Source of the DNA: Nonomuraea pusilla
Lineage (GTDB): Bacteria > Actinomycetota > Actinomycetes > Streptosporangiales > Streptosporangiaceae
Assembly: GCF_900109355.1 (NCBI RefSeq)
Contig: NZ_FOBF01000032.1
Location: 1-64,000, forward strand
Length of the DNA: 64,000 nt
Reading direction: 5' to 3'
The notes beneath the pieces are model-generated. The model had not been told where the DNA came from, ran no database searches, and was given only the letters and a program-made list of their open reading frames with translations. The position numbers were made by a program, and so were the translations under genes. Shown here one piece after another: positions 17,129-26,113 of the stretch (position 1 is its first letter; every line of letters begins with the position of its first letter).

Positions 17129-18012
17129 TTGCCGATGCCTTGCGTCATGCCGTTGACGATGCGGCGGCCGAACCAGAGGTAGATCACGATCATCGGGAGC
17201 ACGACGATGACGACGCCGGCGAAGAGCCCGCCCCAGTTCGAGGTGTATTGCATGTTGGAGTAGAAGTTGAGCAGCGCGACGTTCAGTGTCTGCATGCGCT
17301 GGTTCGGCACCAGCATCAGCACGATCACGGTCTCGTTCCACAGGGTCAGCACGTTCAGCACGGCCACGGTCGTGATGCCGGGCCTGGCGAGCGGGGCCAT
17401 GATCTGCCAGAACGTCCTGAACGGCGTCGCGCCGTCCAGGGCCGCGGCCTCTTCCAGCTCGCCGGGCAGCGACCGGAAGTAGCCGATGAGCACGAAGACG
17501 CTGAACGGCAGGCTCAGCACGACGTAGAAGAGCGCGACGGTGACGCGCGGGTCCCAGGCCCCCGTGATCCAGTCGATCATGAACCTCGACAGGCCGACGC
17601 TGATGAGCACCATCGGCACGGCGAACGCCTGGAACGGGATGCTCATGCCGACGGCGAAGAAGGTCGCGACCGGCCCGCTCGACCGTCCGCCCAGCCTGGC
17701 CACCGCGTACGCGGCCGGGACGCTGAGGCCCATGATGAGCGCGACCGAGACGGTCACCAGGATCACCGAGTTGAGGGTGGCGGCCCCGAGGCCCGAGGTC
17801 GACCAGGCGGTGGCGAAGTTCTCCCACATCCAGGTGTCGGGCAGTCCCACGGGGTTGGCGAAGATCGACCGCGAGGTCTTGACCGAGTTGAGCATGACCC
17901 AGAGGACCATGGCGAGGTTGAAGAGCACCCAGAGCCAGAGACCGGCCCTGATGAGGACGATCAGTGAGGCGCCGAAGACCTCGGCCGGGCGGTGGCGGGC
18001 GGAGCCGGTCAT
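17125..18012 (-). CDS. Carbohydrate ABC transporter permease, MalG-type
   Basis: A 295-aa inner-membrane permease with six predicted helices. The EAA loop that contacts the ATPase reads ELEEAAALDGATPFRTFWQI (about residues 185-204). The start overlaps the other permease's stop (ATGA). No ATPase is encoded in the locus, as is usual for actinomycete CUT1 systems that share an MsiK-type ATPase encoded elsewhere. Confidence 0.92.
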   Translation of the reverse strand: MTGSARHRPAEVFGASLIVLIRAGLWLWVLFNLAMVLWVMLNSVKTSRSIFANPVGLPDTWMWENFATAWSTSGLGAATLNSVILVTVSVALIMGLSVPAAYAVARLGGRSSGPVATFFAVGMSIPFQAFAVPMVLISVGLSRFMIDWITGAWDPRVTVALFYVVLSLPFSVFVLIGYFRSLPGELEEAAALDGATPFRTFWQIMAPLARPGITTVAVLNVLTLWNETVIVLMLVPNQRMQTLNVALLNFYSNMQYTSNWGGLFAGVVIVVLPMIVIYLWFGRRIVNGMTQGIGK

Positions 18013-18968
18013 GACCACTCCAGCCGGTCGCGCCGCTGGATGCGGCGGGACAGCACGATCAGCACGACGGTGATGGCCGTCATGACCACTCCGATGGCGG
18101 CCGCCTGGCCGAGCTGGGCCATGCCGCCGATGCGTCCGCCCGTGACCCGCAGGTACTGCTCGACGGCGAGGGTCCTGGCCTCAGGGGGAGGGGTGCCCGC
18201 CGTGCCGACGAAGGCGATGACGATCTCGAAGGTCTTGATCCCGGCGATGGCCCACAGGGCCGCGGCGGTCGCGATCATGTCTCGGGTCAGCGGGAGGGTG
18301 ACGTACCTGAACTGCTGGATCAGGCCGGCGCCTTCGATGCGGGCCACCTCGTACAGGCTCGGGGGGATCCCGTCGACCGCGGACATCACCAGGACGACGT
18401 AGAAGCCGGCGGCGCTCCACACGACCCCGGCCATGATCACCCGGAAGATGAGCTCGGGCCCGAGCCAGGGCTGGCGCAGCGCGTCCAGGCCGGCCAGCCC
18501 GAGGACGGTGTTCACCATGCCCTTCGGGTTGAACAGGAACGAGACCGCGAGACCGACGGCGATCGGTGAGATCATGAACGGCAGGAAGACGGCCGACCGG
18601 ATGAAGGCGCCGGCGCGAGCGGTGCGCAGCGCGACCATCGCGGCGACCGCGATGAGGAAGAGCGCCACCCCGACGACCAGCGTCAGCAGGACGGTGTTCA
18701 GGAACGACGACAGGAACATGCGGCTCGACAGGAGTTCGGCGTAGTTGGCGACGCCGACCCAGGAGAACTCGGTGCCCAGCCCCGACCACTCGGCGAAACT
18801 GAGGACGACGCCGAAGATCGACGGCACGACGAAGAAGAGCAGGTAGGCGATCAGTGCCGGCAGCAGCAGCGGGAGGTACAGCCGGCGGCGCTCGACGTGC
18901 AGCGCGCCGCCGTCGGCCGTCGCCCGACCTCGGCGTGCCGCGGGCCGCGCCACGGTGTCCGCGACCAC
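18009..18968 (-). CDS. Carbohydrate ABC transporter permease, MalF-type
   Basis: A 319-aa permease with a polar N-terminus and six helices. The EAA loop is SLYEVARIEGAGLIQQFRYV. I chose the GTG at 18968, which shares a base with the TAG stop of the binding-protein gene (TAGTG). It pairs with the downstream MalG-type permease and the upstream lipoprotein to form a CUT1 importer of unknown sugar. Confidence 0.92.
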   Translation of the reverse strand: MVADTVARPAARRGRATADGGALHVERRRLYLPLLLPALIAYLLFFVVPSIFGVVLSFAEWSGLGTEFSWVGVANYAELLSSRMFLSSFLNTVLLTLVVGVALFLIAVAAMVALRTARAGAFIRSAVFLPFMISPIAVGLAVSFLFNPKGMVNTVLGLAGLDALRQPWLGPELIFRVIMAGVVWSAAGFYVVLVMSAVDGIPPSLYEVARIEGAGLIQQFRYVTLPLTRDMIATAAALWAIAGIKTFEIVIAFVGTAGTPPPEARTLAVEQYLRVTGGRIGGMAQLGQAAAIGVVMTAITVVLIVLSRRIQRRDRLEWS

Positions 18969-20266
18969 TACTCGCCCAGCTCGGCGGTCTGCGCCTTGCC
19001 CTCGGCCAGGAACTTCCCGGCGTCGATCGACCCGCCGACGAGCTTGTCGTCGAGCGGGAGGAAGACGTCGTTGAACCACTTGGGCGCCACGGTGGCGACG
19101 CCGTCGAAGTCGAGGCTGACCGCCGTCGCGGTGCGGATCGACTCCTGGATCGAGGTGAGCGCCTCGGGGGCCGGGGAGTCGGTGCGCGAGGGGATGTTGT
19201 CGGCGTCGGTCGCGATCCGGTCGATGTACTTCTTCTGCATCGCGAACGCCAGGAACGAGGTGACCGCCTGCTGGCTCTTCGACTTCGGGTTCACGCCCCA
19301 GCCGAGCGCGCCGATCGTGACCGCCGAGCCCTTCGAGGCGTCCACCGGCGGCAGCGCGATGATGCGCGCCTTGACCGCCGGAGTGCGGAGCGAGGCGGTC
19401 TCGCTGCCGAGCCAGGTGCCGTTCAGGTTGAAGGTGTGGTCGCCGGCCGCCCACGCGTTCTGCGCGTCGGGGAACTTCGTGGCCATGTAGTCGGGCTGGA
19501 AGAGCCCGGCCTTGACGAGCGTCTCGAGCGCGGTCACGGCCCGCTTCACCTCGGGACGGTCCCAGGCGGCGGGGTCCTCGGCGAGCTGACGCAGCGCGCC
19601 GGGGCCCGCCGTCGAGAGCAGCAGTTGGTAGAGCCAGAAGGCGTTGTAGGAGTTGACGGTGCCGTCGAGCGCGATCGGCCGGCGGCCCGCGGCCTTCTCC
19701 TTGCCCGCGACGGCCAGGAAGTCCTCGAAGGTCTTGGGCGGGGTGGTGGCGAAGTCGGGGTAGCGGGCGGCGTCGTACCAGAGCCCCACGGAGAAGACGC
19801 TGTGGGGCACGAACCCGTACCCCTTGTCGTCGCTGATCGCCTTCAGCACGCTCTTGGGCAGGACCTCCTCGATCGTGGCGTTCTCGCCGGGGATCTTGGC
19901 CTTGAAGACGGCGGACATGTCGCCGAGCGCGCCCGCGGCGCGGAACTCGGCGGTGTGGTCGATCGCCGTGTCGAAGAAGTCGGGCCCCTCGCCGGTCGCG
20001 ATGGCGTTCTTGATCTGCTCTTCCTGGGCCTTGCCGAGCCACTGCACGTCGACCTTGACCCCGGTCTGCTTGGCGTAGTCGGCGATGATGCTCTCGAAGA
20101 GGGTGGCCTGCGGGGTGCCCTTGGCCCACTTCCCCCAGTAGACCAGGGGTTTCGCGTTCGGGCCGGACGAGGCGTCGGAGGACTGGCCACCTTGGATCCT
20201 CGTGCCGCACGCGCTGAGGACGAGGAGCGCGCTCACGACGGCCGTCACGCGGATGCTCTTGCGCAT
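18968..20266 (-). CDS. Extracellular solute-binding lipoprotein (sugar ABC transporter)
   Basis: A 432-aa family 1 solute-binding protein. The signal peptide and lipobox LLVLSAC give a Cys at about residue 20 for lipid anchoring. A mature body typical of CUT1 binding proteins follows (KPLVYWGKWAKGTPQATLFE onward). I chose the ATG at 20266; an upstream in-frame start adds ten residues with no signal character. First gene of the seven-gene locus A, transcribed divergently from a ROK regulator. The AT-rich stretch at 20331-20360 in the gap, with a TATTAT on this strand, is the likely promoter and operator zone. Confidence 0.9.
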   Translation of the reverse strand: MRKSIRVTAVVSALLVLSACGTRIQGGQSSDASSGPNAKPLVYWGKWAKGTPQATLFESIIADYAKQTGVKVDVQWLGKAQEEQIKNAIATGEGPDFFDTAIDHTAEFRAAGALGDMSAVFKAKIPGENATIEEVLPKSVLKAISDDKGYGFVPHSVFSVGLWYDAARYPDFATTPPKTFEDFLAVAGKEKAAGRRPIALDGTVNSYNAFWLYQLLLSTAGPGALRQLAEDPAAWDRPEVKRAVTALETLVKAGLFQPDYMATKFPDAQNAWAAGDHTFNLNGTWLGSETASLRTPAVKARIIALPPVDASKGSAVTIGALGWGVNPKSKSQQAVTSFLAFAMQKKYIDRIATDADNIPSRTDSPAPEALTSIQESIRTATAVSLDFDGVATVAPKWFNDVFLPLDDKLVGGSIDAGKFLAEGKAQTAELGE

Positions 20267-20420
20267 TGCTGTTCCGTTCTTGGGGCAGGCGTCCACGGAG
20301 GGCCGTGAGACGCGAGGGGGGCTGCGATGCGCAATAATAAAGCCAGTTTCTGTATTAATGGAAGAGATGTGACGGCACTCCGCGCGTCACCCGACGCCGG
20401 CGGCAACGAGAGGGTTGTGG

Positions 20421-21641
20421 ATGAGTGTGCTGATCGGACGTGAAAAGAGCCCGCTGCGCCGCGCAGGAGACCAGTCGCGGCTACGGCGTCTGAACTCCCT
20501 GGCCGTGATCGAGGCGATCCGGCAGGAGCCGCTCACCATTCCGATGATCGCCCAGGCCACGGGGCTCTCCAAGACCGCCGCCGACTCCGTCGTCGCCAAC
20601 CTCGTCACGCTCGGCTGGGCCGCCCCGGTCGAGCCGCTGGCCCCGACCGGCGCCGGCCGGCCCGCCAGCCGCTACCGCTTCCGCGCCGAGGCCGCGGTCG
20701 TCATCGGCATCGACATCGGCCTGCACACCACCAGGGCCGAGATCGCCGACCTGAACGGCGAGGTGCTGACCGCGGGGTCGGTCGCCTCGTCCGTCTCCGA
20801 GACCCCCGGCGACCTCGTCGCCGCCGCGGTGAAGGTCGTCGATGGGCTGCTCGCCGAGCAGGGCAGGAAGCGGGCCGAGGTGTGGGCGGCGGGCGTGGCC
20901 GTGCCCGCCGTGGTCTACCAGGACGTCATCACCAAGGGGGCGGAAGGCTGGGCCGGCTTCAGCGTGCGTGCCGCGCTGGAACCGCACTTCGAGTGCCCGA
21001 TCGCGGTGGAGAACGACTCGAACCTCGCCGCGTTCGCCGAGGCGTGGAAGGGCAGCGCCACCGACGCGACCTCGGTGGTCTACGTGCACTCGGGCAACCG
21101 CACGGGAGCGGGGCTCGTCCTGAACGGCATGGTCGTGCGCGGCGCGAACGGCGCCGCCGGCGAGATCGGCGCGCTGCCCCACCTCGGGTGGGAGCACGCC
21201 CAGGAGTTCCTGCACGACGTGCGGCTCGCCGACGGGCGGCGGCTCAACCGCGAGGAGGTGTTCGCCGCCGCGGCCGACGGCGAGGCGCCGGCCGTGCAGG
21301 CGGTCGACCGGTTCAGCAGGGAGATCGCGATCGGCATCGCCGCGCTCGTGCTCGCGATCGACCCCGAGATCGTGGTGGTCGGAGGCGGCAACGCGCGCGC
21401 CGGCGACACCTTCCTGGAGCCGCTCCGCCGGCACGTCGAAGCCCTGTGCACGGTACGGCCGGCGCCACCGATCGTGCCCTCGACGCTGAAGGAACGCGGG
21501 TCGATCACCGGCGCGGCCGGGCTCGCCGCCAACACCGTCCTGGAACAGCTGTACGCGGCGGCCTCCGGCGGGCAGACCCTCTCCAGCACCGACGTCCCGC
21601 CGTGGCGCTGGAACGCGGCGGCGAGCGGGGCGCGCTCGTAG
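20421..21641 (+). CDS. ROK-family transcriptional regulator without the zinc-binding motif
   Basis: A 406-aa repressor-type ROK protein. The N-terminal winged helix (about residues 20-75) includes TIPMIAQATGLSKTAADSVV. The sugar-kinase-like domain carries the ATP-site motif VVIGIDIGLHTTRAEIADL. The usual GH-x9-CxCGxxGC zinc motif is missing: the segment reads GEIGALPHLGWEHAQEFLHD. I chose the ATG at 20421, with AGAGGG 6 nt upstream, over an upstream TTG. It is divergent from locus A and is its predicted sugar-responsive regulator. Confidence 0.9.
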   Translation: MSVLIGREKSPLRRAGDQSRLRRLNSLAVIEAIRQEPLTIPMIAQATGLSKTAADSVVANLVTLGWAAPVEPLAPTGAGRPASRYRFRAEAAVVIGIDIGLHTTRAEIADLNGEVLTAGSVASSVSETPGDLVAAAVKVVDGLLAEQGRKRAEVWAAGVAVPAVVYQDVITKGAEGWAGFSVRAALEPHFECPIAVENDSNLAAFAEAWKGSATDATSVVYVHSGNRTGAGLVLNGMVVRGANGAAGEIGALPHLGWEHAQEFLHDVRLADGRRLNREEVFAAAADGEAPAVQAVDRFSREIAIGIAALVLAIDPEIVVVGGGNARAGDTFLEPLRRHVEALCTVRPAPPIVPSTLKERGSITGAAGLAANTVLEQLYAAASGGQTLSSTDVPPWRWNAAASGARS

Positions 21642-21672
21642 TTCGCGGGGTGTGCCGGAGGGCCGGACGGTC

Positions 21673-22554
21673 TCACCTCGTGAGGGGCGCCACCCCGAGG
21701 AGGGCCGCGGTCCTGGTGTAGACGGCGCCGGCGAGGGTGTCGTTCAGAGCCAGGCGCGAAGGGGTGTCCGGCTGGGACTCGCTGAAGAAGCCGCCACTGG
21801 GGCGTGGCGCCGGCGAGGCGGTGGCGAGCCAGACAGGGGTCCGCACCCCTTCGTCCGGGGTGACGGCGAACGGTCGGAACAGCGGGGCGGTCAGCCGCAT
21901 CAGCCCGCCGGCGTTGCTGTTCATCGCGGTGCCCTTCACCATGCCGGGATTGGCGTTGTAAACGCTCATGCCGTCGGGCAGGCGGTGTGCGAGCTCTCGC
22001 GCCGCCAGGAGGCTGACGAGCTTGCTCGTCGCGTAGACGTTGATCTGGTTGTAGAAACGGTCGCCCCACGATGTCCCGGCGACGTCCGGATCGGCGGCGT
22101 CGAGCCTGCCGCGCTTCTCCACGAACGACGACATGTTGATGATCCGCGCCTGGGGTGCGAGCGCTCCTTCGGCCAGCAAGGCGTGAGTGAGCAGGAACGG
22201 AGCGTGGTGGTTGAGCGCGTAGGTGCGTTCCGCGCCGTCCGCCGTCTGCTCGTAGCGGGGGAAGGCTGCCCCTGCGTTGTTGACGAGGACGTCCACGGGG
22301 CGGCTGCCGGCGGCCAGTTCCGCGGCCAGTGCCCGCACCTGCGACCACTGTTCCAGATCGGCGGTGAACGTCCTCGGCGGCACTGCTTCACGGTCCGAGG
22401 AGCGCGGGCCGCGCAGGCGTTCCGCGGCGTGCCGGGTGCGCGTCGCGTCCCGGCCGACGAGGACGACGCCGTGCCCCGCCTCGACCAGGTGGCGTGCCAT
22501 CACCAGGCCCAGGCCGGAGGCTCCGCCCGTGATGACCACGGTCTTGCTGCTCAT
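21673..22554 (-). CDS. Short-chain dehydrogenase/reductase
   Basis: A 293-aa classical/extended SDR, retinol-dehydrogenase-like. The cofactor motif TGGASGLG is near the start, NNAG is at about residue 91, and the catalytic Ser (IINMSSFVE) and Tyr-Lys (VYATSKLV) are present. The gene overlaps the upstream MarR gene by ATGA, so it is in the MarR operon and is probably induced by its ligand. The substrate is unknown; relatives reduce xenobiotic carbonyls or polyketide intermediates. Confidence 0.9.
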   Translation of the reverse strand: MSSKTVVITGGASGLGLVMARHLVEAGHGVVLVGRDATRTRHAAERLRGPRSSDREAVPPRTFTADLEQWSQVRALAAELAAGSRPVDVLVNNAGAAFPRYEQTADGAERTYALNHHAPFLLTHALLAEGALAPQARIINMSSFVEKRGRLDAADPDVAGTSWGDRFYNQINVYATSKLVSLLAARELAHRLPDGMSVYNANPGMVKGTAMNSNAGGLMRLTAPLFRPFAVTPDEGVRTPVWLATASPAPRPSGGFFSESQPDTPSRLALNDTLAGAVYTRTAALLGVAPLTR

Positions 22555-23024
22555 CGCCGTTCCCCTTCCGGGATGGCCACGACGTCGGCGGCCTCGTCTG
22601 CCGAGTGGGTGCCGTCGATCGCCTGACGGAGAAGCTCGTGCAGGCGCAGCCTGCTCTCGTGGTCGAGGCGGGCGAAGGGCGAGCGCTCGGTGGTGTGCTG
22701 GATGACGCGATCACGCAGCGCGCATCCCTCGGGGGTGAGCTGGATGACTTTCACGCGGCGGTCGGTGGGGTGGGGCACCCGGCGGACCAGGCCGCGTCTC
22801 TCCAGCCGGTCGATCATCGAGGTGGCGGTCGAGGCGTCGCACTGCAGGCGGTCGGCCAGCCGGCGCGCGGTCATCTCCGGCCCGCGGCTCAGCCTCCACA
22901 GCGCATCCGTCTGAGTGTCGGTCAGCCCCGCTTCCCGGGCCAGCTCCTTGAGCTCGGCGTGCACCTGGGCACGGATCGCGAACAGGCAGTCGTGGAGCTG
23001 CTCGTTCAGCTGCTGATCATCCAT
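22551..23024 (-). CDS. MarR-family transcriptional regulator
   Basis: A 157-aa winged-helix dimeric repressor. The recognition region is MTARRLADRLQCDASTATSMIDRLERRGLV and the wing is VRRVPHPTDRRVKVIQLT, the classic MarR DxR signature. I chose the ATG at 23024; a GTG three codons upstream is possible. It is the first gene of a MarR-SDR operon, and palindromes just upstream are its likely operator. Confidence 0.9.
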   Translation of the reverse strand: MDDQQLNEQLHDCLFAIRAQVHAELKELAREAGLTDTQTDALWRLSRGPEMTARRLADRLQCDASTATSMIDRLERRGLVRRVPHPTDRRVKVIQLTPEGCALRDRVIQHTTERSPFARLDHESRLRLHELLRQAIDGTHSADEAADVVAIPEGERR

Positions 23025-23045
23025 GGCCGCCAATATACGTGGAAC

Positions 23046-23067
23046 TTCCAGTCATTGGAAAATCCAA
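23046..23067. promoter_or_regulatory. Overlapping palindromes, putative MarR operator
   Basis: TTCCA (23046-23050) pairs with TGGAA (23056-23060), and TTGGA (23055-23059) pairs with TCCAA (23063-23067). The two overlapping inverted repeats lie 22-43 bp upstream of the MarR start. Confidence 0.55.
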
Positions 23068-23116
23068 CATTCTCCGGCGGCGGGTGGCGGGCGGGCGGCC
23101 TCTCGTCTGGGCGGCT

Positions 23117-23195
23117 GATCAGATGGACAGCCCCAGGTTCATGCCGCCGGTGGCGTCGATCACGCGGCCCATGATCCAGCGCGCGTCGTCCGATC
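23117..23195 (-). pseudogene. C-terminal fragment of a short-chain dehydrogenase
   Basis: About 24 codons ending at TGA 23117-23119 read DDARWIMGRVIDATGGMNLG, the standard C-terminal strand of FabG-like SDRs, which close with a WITGQVIDATGG-type motif. Nothing upstream in this frame continues the gene. The sequence changes abruptly near 23195 into a plus-strand AfsR-like fragment, so this is a relic of a rearrangement. Confidence 0.65.
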
Positions 23196-23197
23196 CA

Positions 23198-23516
23198 CGT
23201 CGTCGCCCAGCGCCGACCGCCAGGCCCTGATCGTCGCCGACAACGTCGACAGCGGGCGGCAGATCAGGCCGCTGCTGCCCGGCCGCGCGGGACGACCCTC
23301 AGCCATGGCGTGACCTCGCTGTTCTCCGTCGCGAGCGCGGCCGCTCTGATCGGCGTGGACCTCGACATGGCGCATGAGGCTCTCTCACGGCTGTCCGACA
23401 TGGGCCTTCTGCTGCCGGTGGGGACGCGGGCCCCGATCAGGTCGCACGTCAAGCTGCTCGAACTGGTGCGGCAGTTCGTCCTGGAACAGTCGCAGGAGTA
23501 CGGGCCGGCCGGCTGA
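23198..23516 (+). pseudogene. Fragments of an AfsR/SARP-type NB-ARC regulator
   Basis: A first piece contains LIVADNVDSGRQIRPLLPGR, resembling the Walker B region of AfsR-like NB-ARC ATPases (LLVLDNA...QVRPLLPG), and stops at a TGA near 23310. A second, frame-shifted piece (23310-23516) reads VDLDMAHEALSRLSDMGLLL then a VKLLELVRQFVLEQ tail, like the winged-helix region further along such proteins. The segment normally between them and both outer parts are missing. It is a non-functional remnant. Confidence 0.6.
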
Positions 23517-23555
23517 CGGCGGCCGGGCAGCGGTACCGTACGACGCCGCATGACG

Positions 23556-25115
23556 TCACTTGGCCGAAGCCGCGGGAACCGGCTCGGCCGGGGCGACGGC
23601 CGGCGGCTTGCGGATGAACGACACCGCCAGCACGAAGCCCACGGCCGCGACCACCGCGGAGACCACGTACACCCGGCTCAGGCCGCTCGCCCCGGCCTGG
23701 ACCAGCTCGATAGGGCGCACGCCCTTCGCGACGCTCTCCACGCTCGCGCCGATCCCGCCCCCGCCCCAGGCCCCGGAGCCCGCCTGGAAGACCAGGCCGA
23801 GCACCGCCACGCCGAGAGACTGCCCGAGCTGGCGGAAGGAGGCCATGGTCCCCGAGCCCATCCCGGCCCGCTCGGGCGGCACCGAGGCGAGCACGGCCGC
23901 GCCGCCGGCGGGGATGCCGATGCCCACGCCCGCGCCGATGATCGCCAGGCCGGGCAGCAGCGCCTGCCAGCCGGAGTCGGGCCGCAGCATGAGCGACACC
24001 AGGGCGGAGCCCACGGCGAGGAGGAACAGGCTGAGCCCGATCGTCACCCGGGGCGAGACCTTGTGCAGCACCCGGCCCACGAACGTCGAGACCAGGAACG
24101 ACGTGACCGCCAGCGGCAGCAGCACCGCGCCCGACTGCAGCGGTGACAGGCCGAGCAGCGACTGCAGCCAGACCGAGGTGAACACCAGGCAGGCGAAGGC
24201 CCAGGCCGACGCAGTGACGCAGAACATCAGGCTGCTGAAGGACCGGCTGCGGAACAGGCCGAGGTCCAGCATGGGCTGCCGGCGGCGGCGTTCGATGAGG
24301 ACGAAGGCCACCAGCGCGACGGCCGACGCCGCGAGCAGGACGATCACCTGTGCCCGGGCGAAGCCCTCGTCCCCGGCCGAGATCAGCGCGTACGTGAGCA
24401 GCCCCGAGCAGACTCCGAAGGCCAGGATTCCCGGCCCGTCGACGGTGGCGCCCGCCCGGCGCGGCGTGGCGGTCACGAACGCGAGCGTCAGTGCCAGCGT
24501 GACGAGGCTGAGCGGCAGGTTGATGAAGAAGATCGCGCGCCAGCCCAGGTACTGGATGAGGAGTCCGCCGAAGACGGGGCCGACGGCCGCCGCCGCGCCG
24601 ACGACGGCGCTCCACACGCCGATCGCCACGCCGCGCGCCTTGTCGCTGTAATGGGTGCCCAGCAGCGCGACGCTGGTGACGAACATGGCCGCGCCGCCGA
24701 TCCCCTGCACGCCTCGCGCGGCGATGAGCACGCTCTCGTTCGCGGCCAGTCCGCAGGCCAGCGAGGCGAGGGCGAACAGCGCGACCGAGCCGGCGTAGAC
24801 GGCGCGGTGCCCGAACAGGTCGCCGATGGAGCCCGCGCTCAGGGTCAGCACGCCGAGCGCGAGCGTGTAGATGTTCATGACCCACTGCATCGCGCCGAGC
24901 GAGGCGTGGACGTCGCCCGCTATGTCGGGCAGTGCCACGGTGACCACCGTCGTGTCGACGATCAACATGAACGAACCGAGGCAGACCGCCGTGAGTGGCC
25001 ACCACCTGCGCATTGCCGATGCCTCCCAGATCTCGTGAGTCGGTGCCGTCACGATCCTCGGGGCGGGCCGCTCACTCCCGTCAGTCACCGGAGAGATATC
25101 GTCGTTATCCTGCAT
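23556..25115 (-). CDS. MFS drug transporter, DHA2 family (EmrB/QacA-like)
   Basis: A 519-aa proton-driven multidrug exporter with 14 predicted helices. Helix 1 carries LIVDTTVVTVALPDI (motif D1), motif A is GDLFGHRAVYA, and motif C is AAAVGPVFGGLLIQYLGWRAIFFINLP. The length is normal. It faces an AsnC-type regulator with only 17 bp between the two start codons, so their promoters must overlap each other and the two 5' ends. The regulator probably controls this exporter. Confidence 0.9.
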   Translation of the reverse strand: MQDNDDISPVTDGSERPAPRIVTAPTHEIWEASAMRRWWPLTAVCLGSFMLIVDTTVVTVALPDIAGDVHASLGAMQWVMNIYTLALGVLTLSAGSIGDLFGHRAVYAGSVALFALASLACGLAANESVLIAARGVQGIGGAAMFVTSVALLGTHYSDKARGVAIGVWSAVVGAAAAVGPVFGGLLIQYLGWRAIFFINLPLSLVTLALTLAFVTATPRRAGATVDGPGILAFGVCSGLLTYALISAGDEGFARAQVIVLLAASAVALVAFVLIERRRRQPMLDLGLFRSRSFSSLMFCVTASAWAFACLVFTSVWLQSLLGLSPLQSGAVLLPLAVTSFLVSTFVGRVLHKVSPRVTIGLSLFLLAVGSALVSLMLRPDSGWQALLPGLAIIGAGVGIGIPAGGAAVLASVPPERAGMGSGTMASFRQLGQSLGVAVLGLVFQAGSGAWGGGGIGASVESVAKGVRPIELVQAGASGLSRVYVVSAVVAAVGFVLAVSFIRKPPAVAPAEPVPAASAK

Positions 25116-25132
25116 CGGGCTAGGGTTCCCGC

Positions 25133-26107
25133 ATGGAATCCATCATCCTCGACGAGCTCGACCGCAAGCTCGCGCATGCCCTGGAGATCGACGGCAGGGC
25201 CTCGTTCAGCCGGATCGGCCAGGTGCTCGGCGTGTCCGAGACGACGGTCGCCCGCCGGTACCGGCGCCTGCGCTCGTCCGGGGTGCTTCGGGTGGTGGGT
25301 GCCGTCAACGGCGTGGCACTCGGCTACATGTCGTGGACCATCCGCCTGCGCTGCACGCCCGACGCGGCCACGTCCATCGCGACCGCGCTGGCCCGCCGCC
25401 CCGACACCTACTGGGTGCACGTGATGTCCGGCGGCACGGAGATCTCCTGCTTCGTCCAGCTGCGCACGGAGGGTGAACGTGACACGCTCCTGCTGGAGAA
25501 GCTGCCGCGCACCCACTGGGTGCTCGGCGTGAGCGCGCACGCGATGCTGCACGGGTTCATGCGGCCGGGAAACTGGTCCGGCGGCGACCGCCTGTCCCCG
25601 GACCAGGTCGAGCAGCTCCGCCCGCCCGCCCCCGAGCCGGCCCCCGAACCCGACGGTGTCACGCTGGGGCCCGCCGACGAGCGCCTGCTCGCGGCGCTGT
25701 CCGTGGACGGGCGCACCGGTCTGGTCGAACTGGCGGCGGCGAGCGGGCTGCAGGAGCCCGCGGTGCGCCGTCGCCTGGCCCGTCTCAGCCGGGCGGGCGT
25801 CCTGGCCTACACCGTGGACATCGCTCCGGCCGCGCTCGGCCACAAGGCGGAGGCGCGGCTGTGGATGTCGGTGCGCCCGTCCCAGCTCGTGCCCGTGGCC
25901 GAGACGCTGGCCCAGCACCCCGAAGCCGGCTTCGTGGCGGTCACGACCGGCCCCACGAATCTCGTCGCCGCCGTGACCTGCCGCGACAACCGCGCCTTCT
26001 ACCGGTACCTGGTCGAGCGGATCGGCGTCCTCGACGCGATCACCTCGCTGGAGACGGCCCCGGTGATGCGTACGGTGAAGCGCAGCGGAGCCTTCCTGCC
26101 GATCTGA
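25133..26107 (+). CDS. Lrp/AsnC-family regulator with duplicated AsnC units
   Basis: A 324-aa protein made of two Lrp/AsnC modules in tandem, about twice the usual 150 aa. The first helix-turn-helix is at residues about 5-50 (LDRKLAHALEIDGRASFSRIG). The second starts near residue 180 (ADERLLAALSVDGRTGLVEL). Each is followed by a ligand-sensing RAM-like domain; the second ends with FVAVTTGPTNLVAAVTC. A TAGGGT sequence 7 nt before the ATG could be a -10 giving a leaderless mRNA. Divergent from the DHA2 exporter, its probable target. Confidence 0.88.
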   Translation: MESIILDELDRKLAHALEIDGRASFSRIGQVLGVSETTVARRYRRLRSSGVLRVVGAVNGVALGYMSWTIRLRCTPDAATSIATALARRPDTYWVHVMSGGTEISCFVQLRTEGERDTLLLEKLPRTHWVLGVSAHAMLHGFMRPGNWSGGDRLSPDQVEQLRPPAPEPAPEPDGVTLGPADERLLAALSVDGRTGLVELAAASGLQEPAVRRRLARLSRAGVLAYTVDIAPAALGHKAEARLWMSVRPSQLVPVAETLAQHPEAGFVAVTTGPTNLVAAVTCRDNRAFYRYLVERIGVLDAITSLETAPVMRTVKRSGAFLPI

Positions 26108-26113
26108 CCTGGT

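Noticed and set aside
20331..20360. Possible ROK operator in the AT-rich gap
   Set aside because: TAATAA...TATTAAT is only an imperfect inverted repeat, so it is mentioned as a promoter zone only and not called as an operator.
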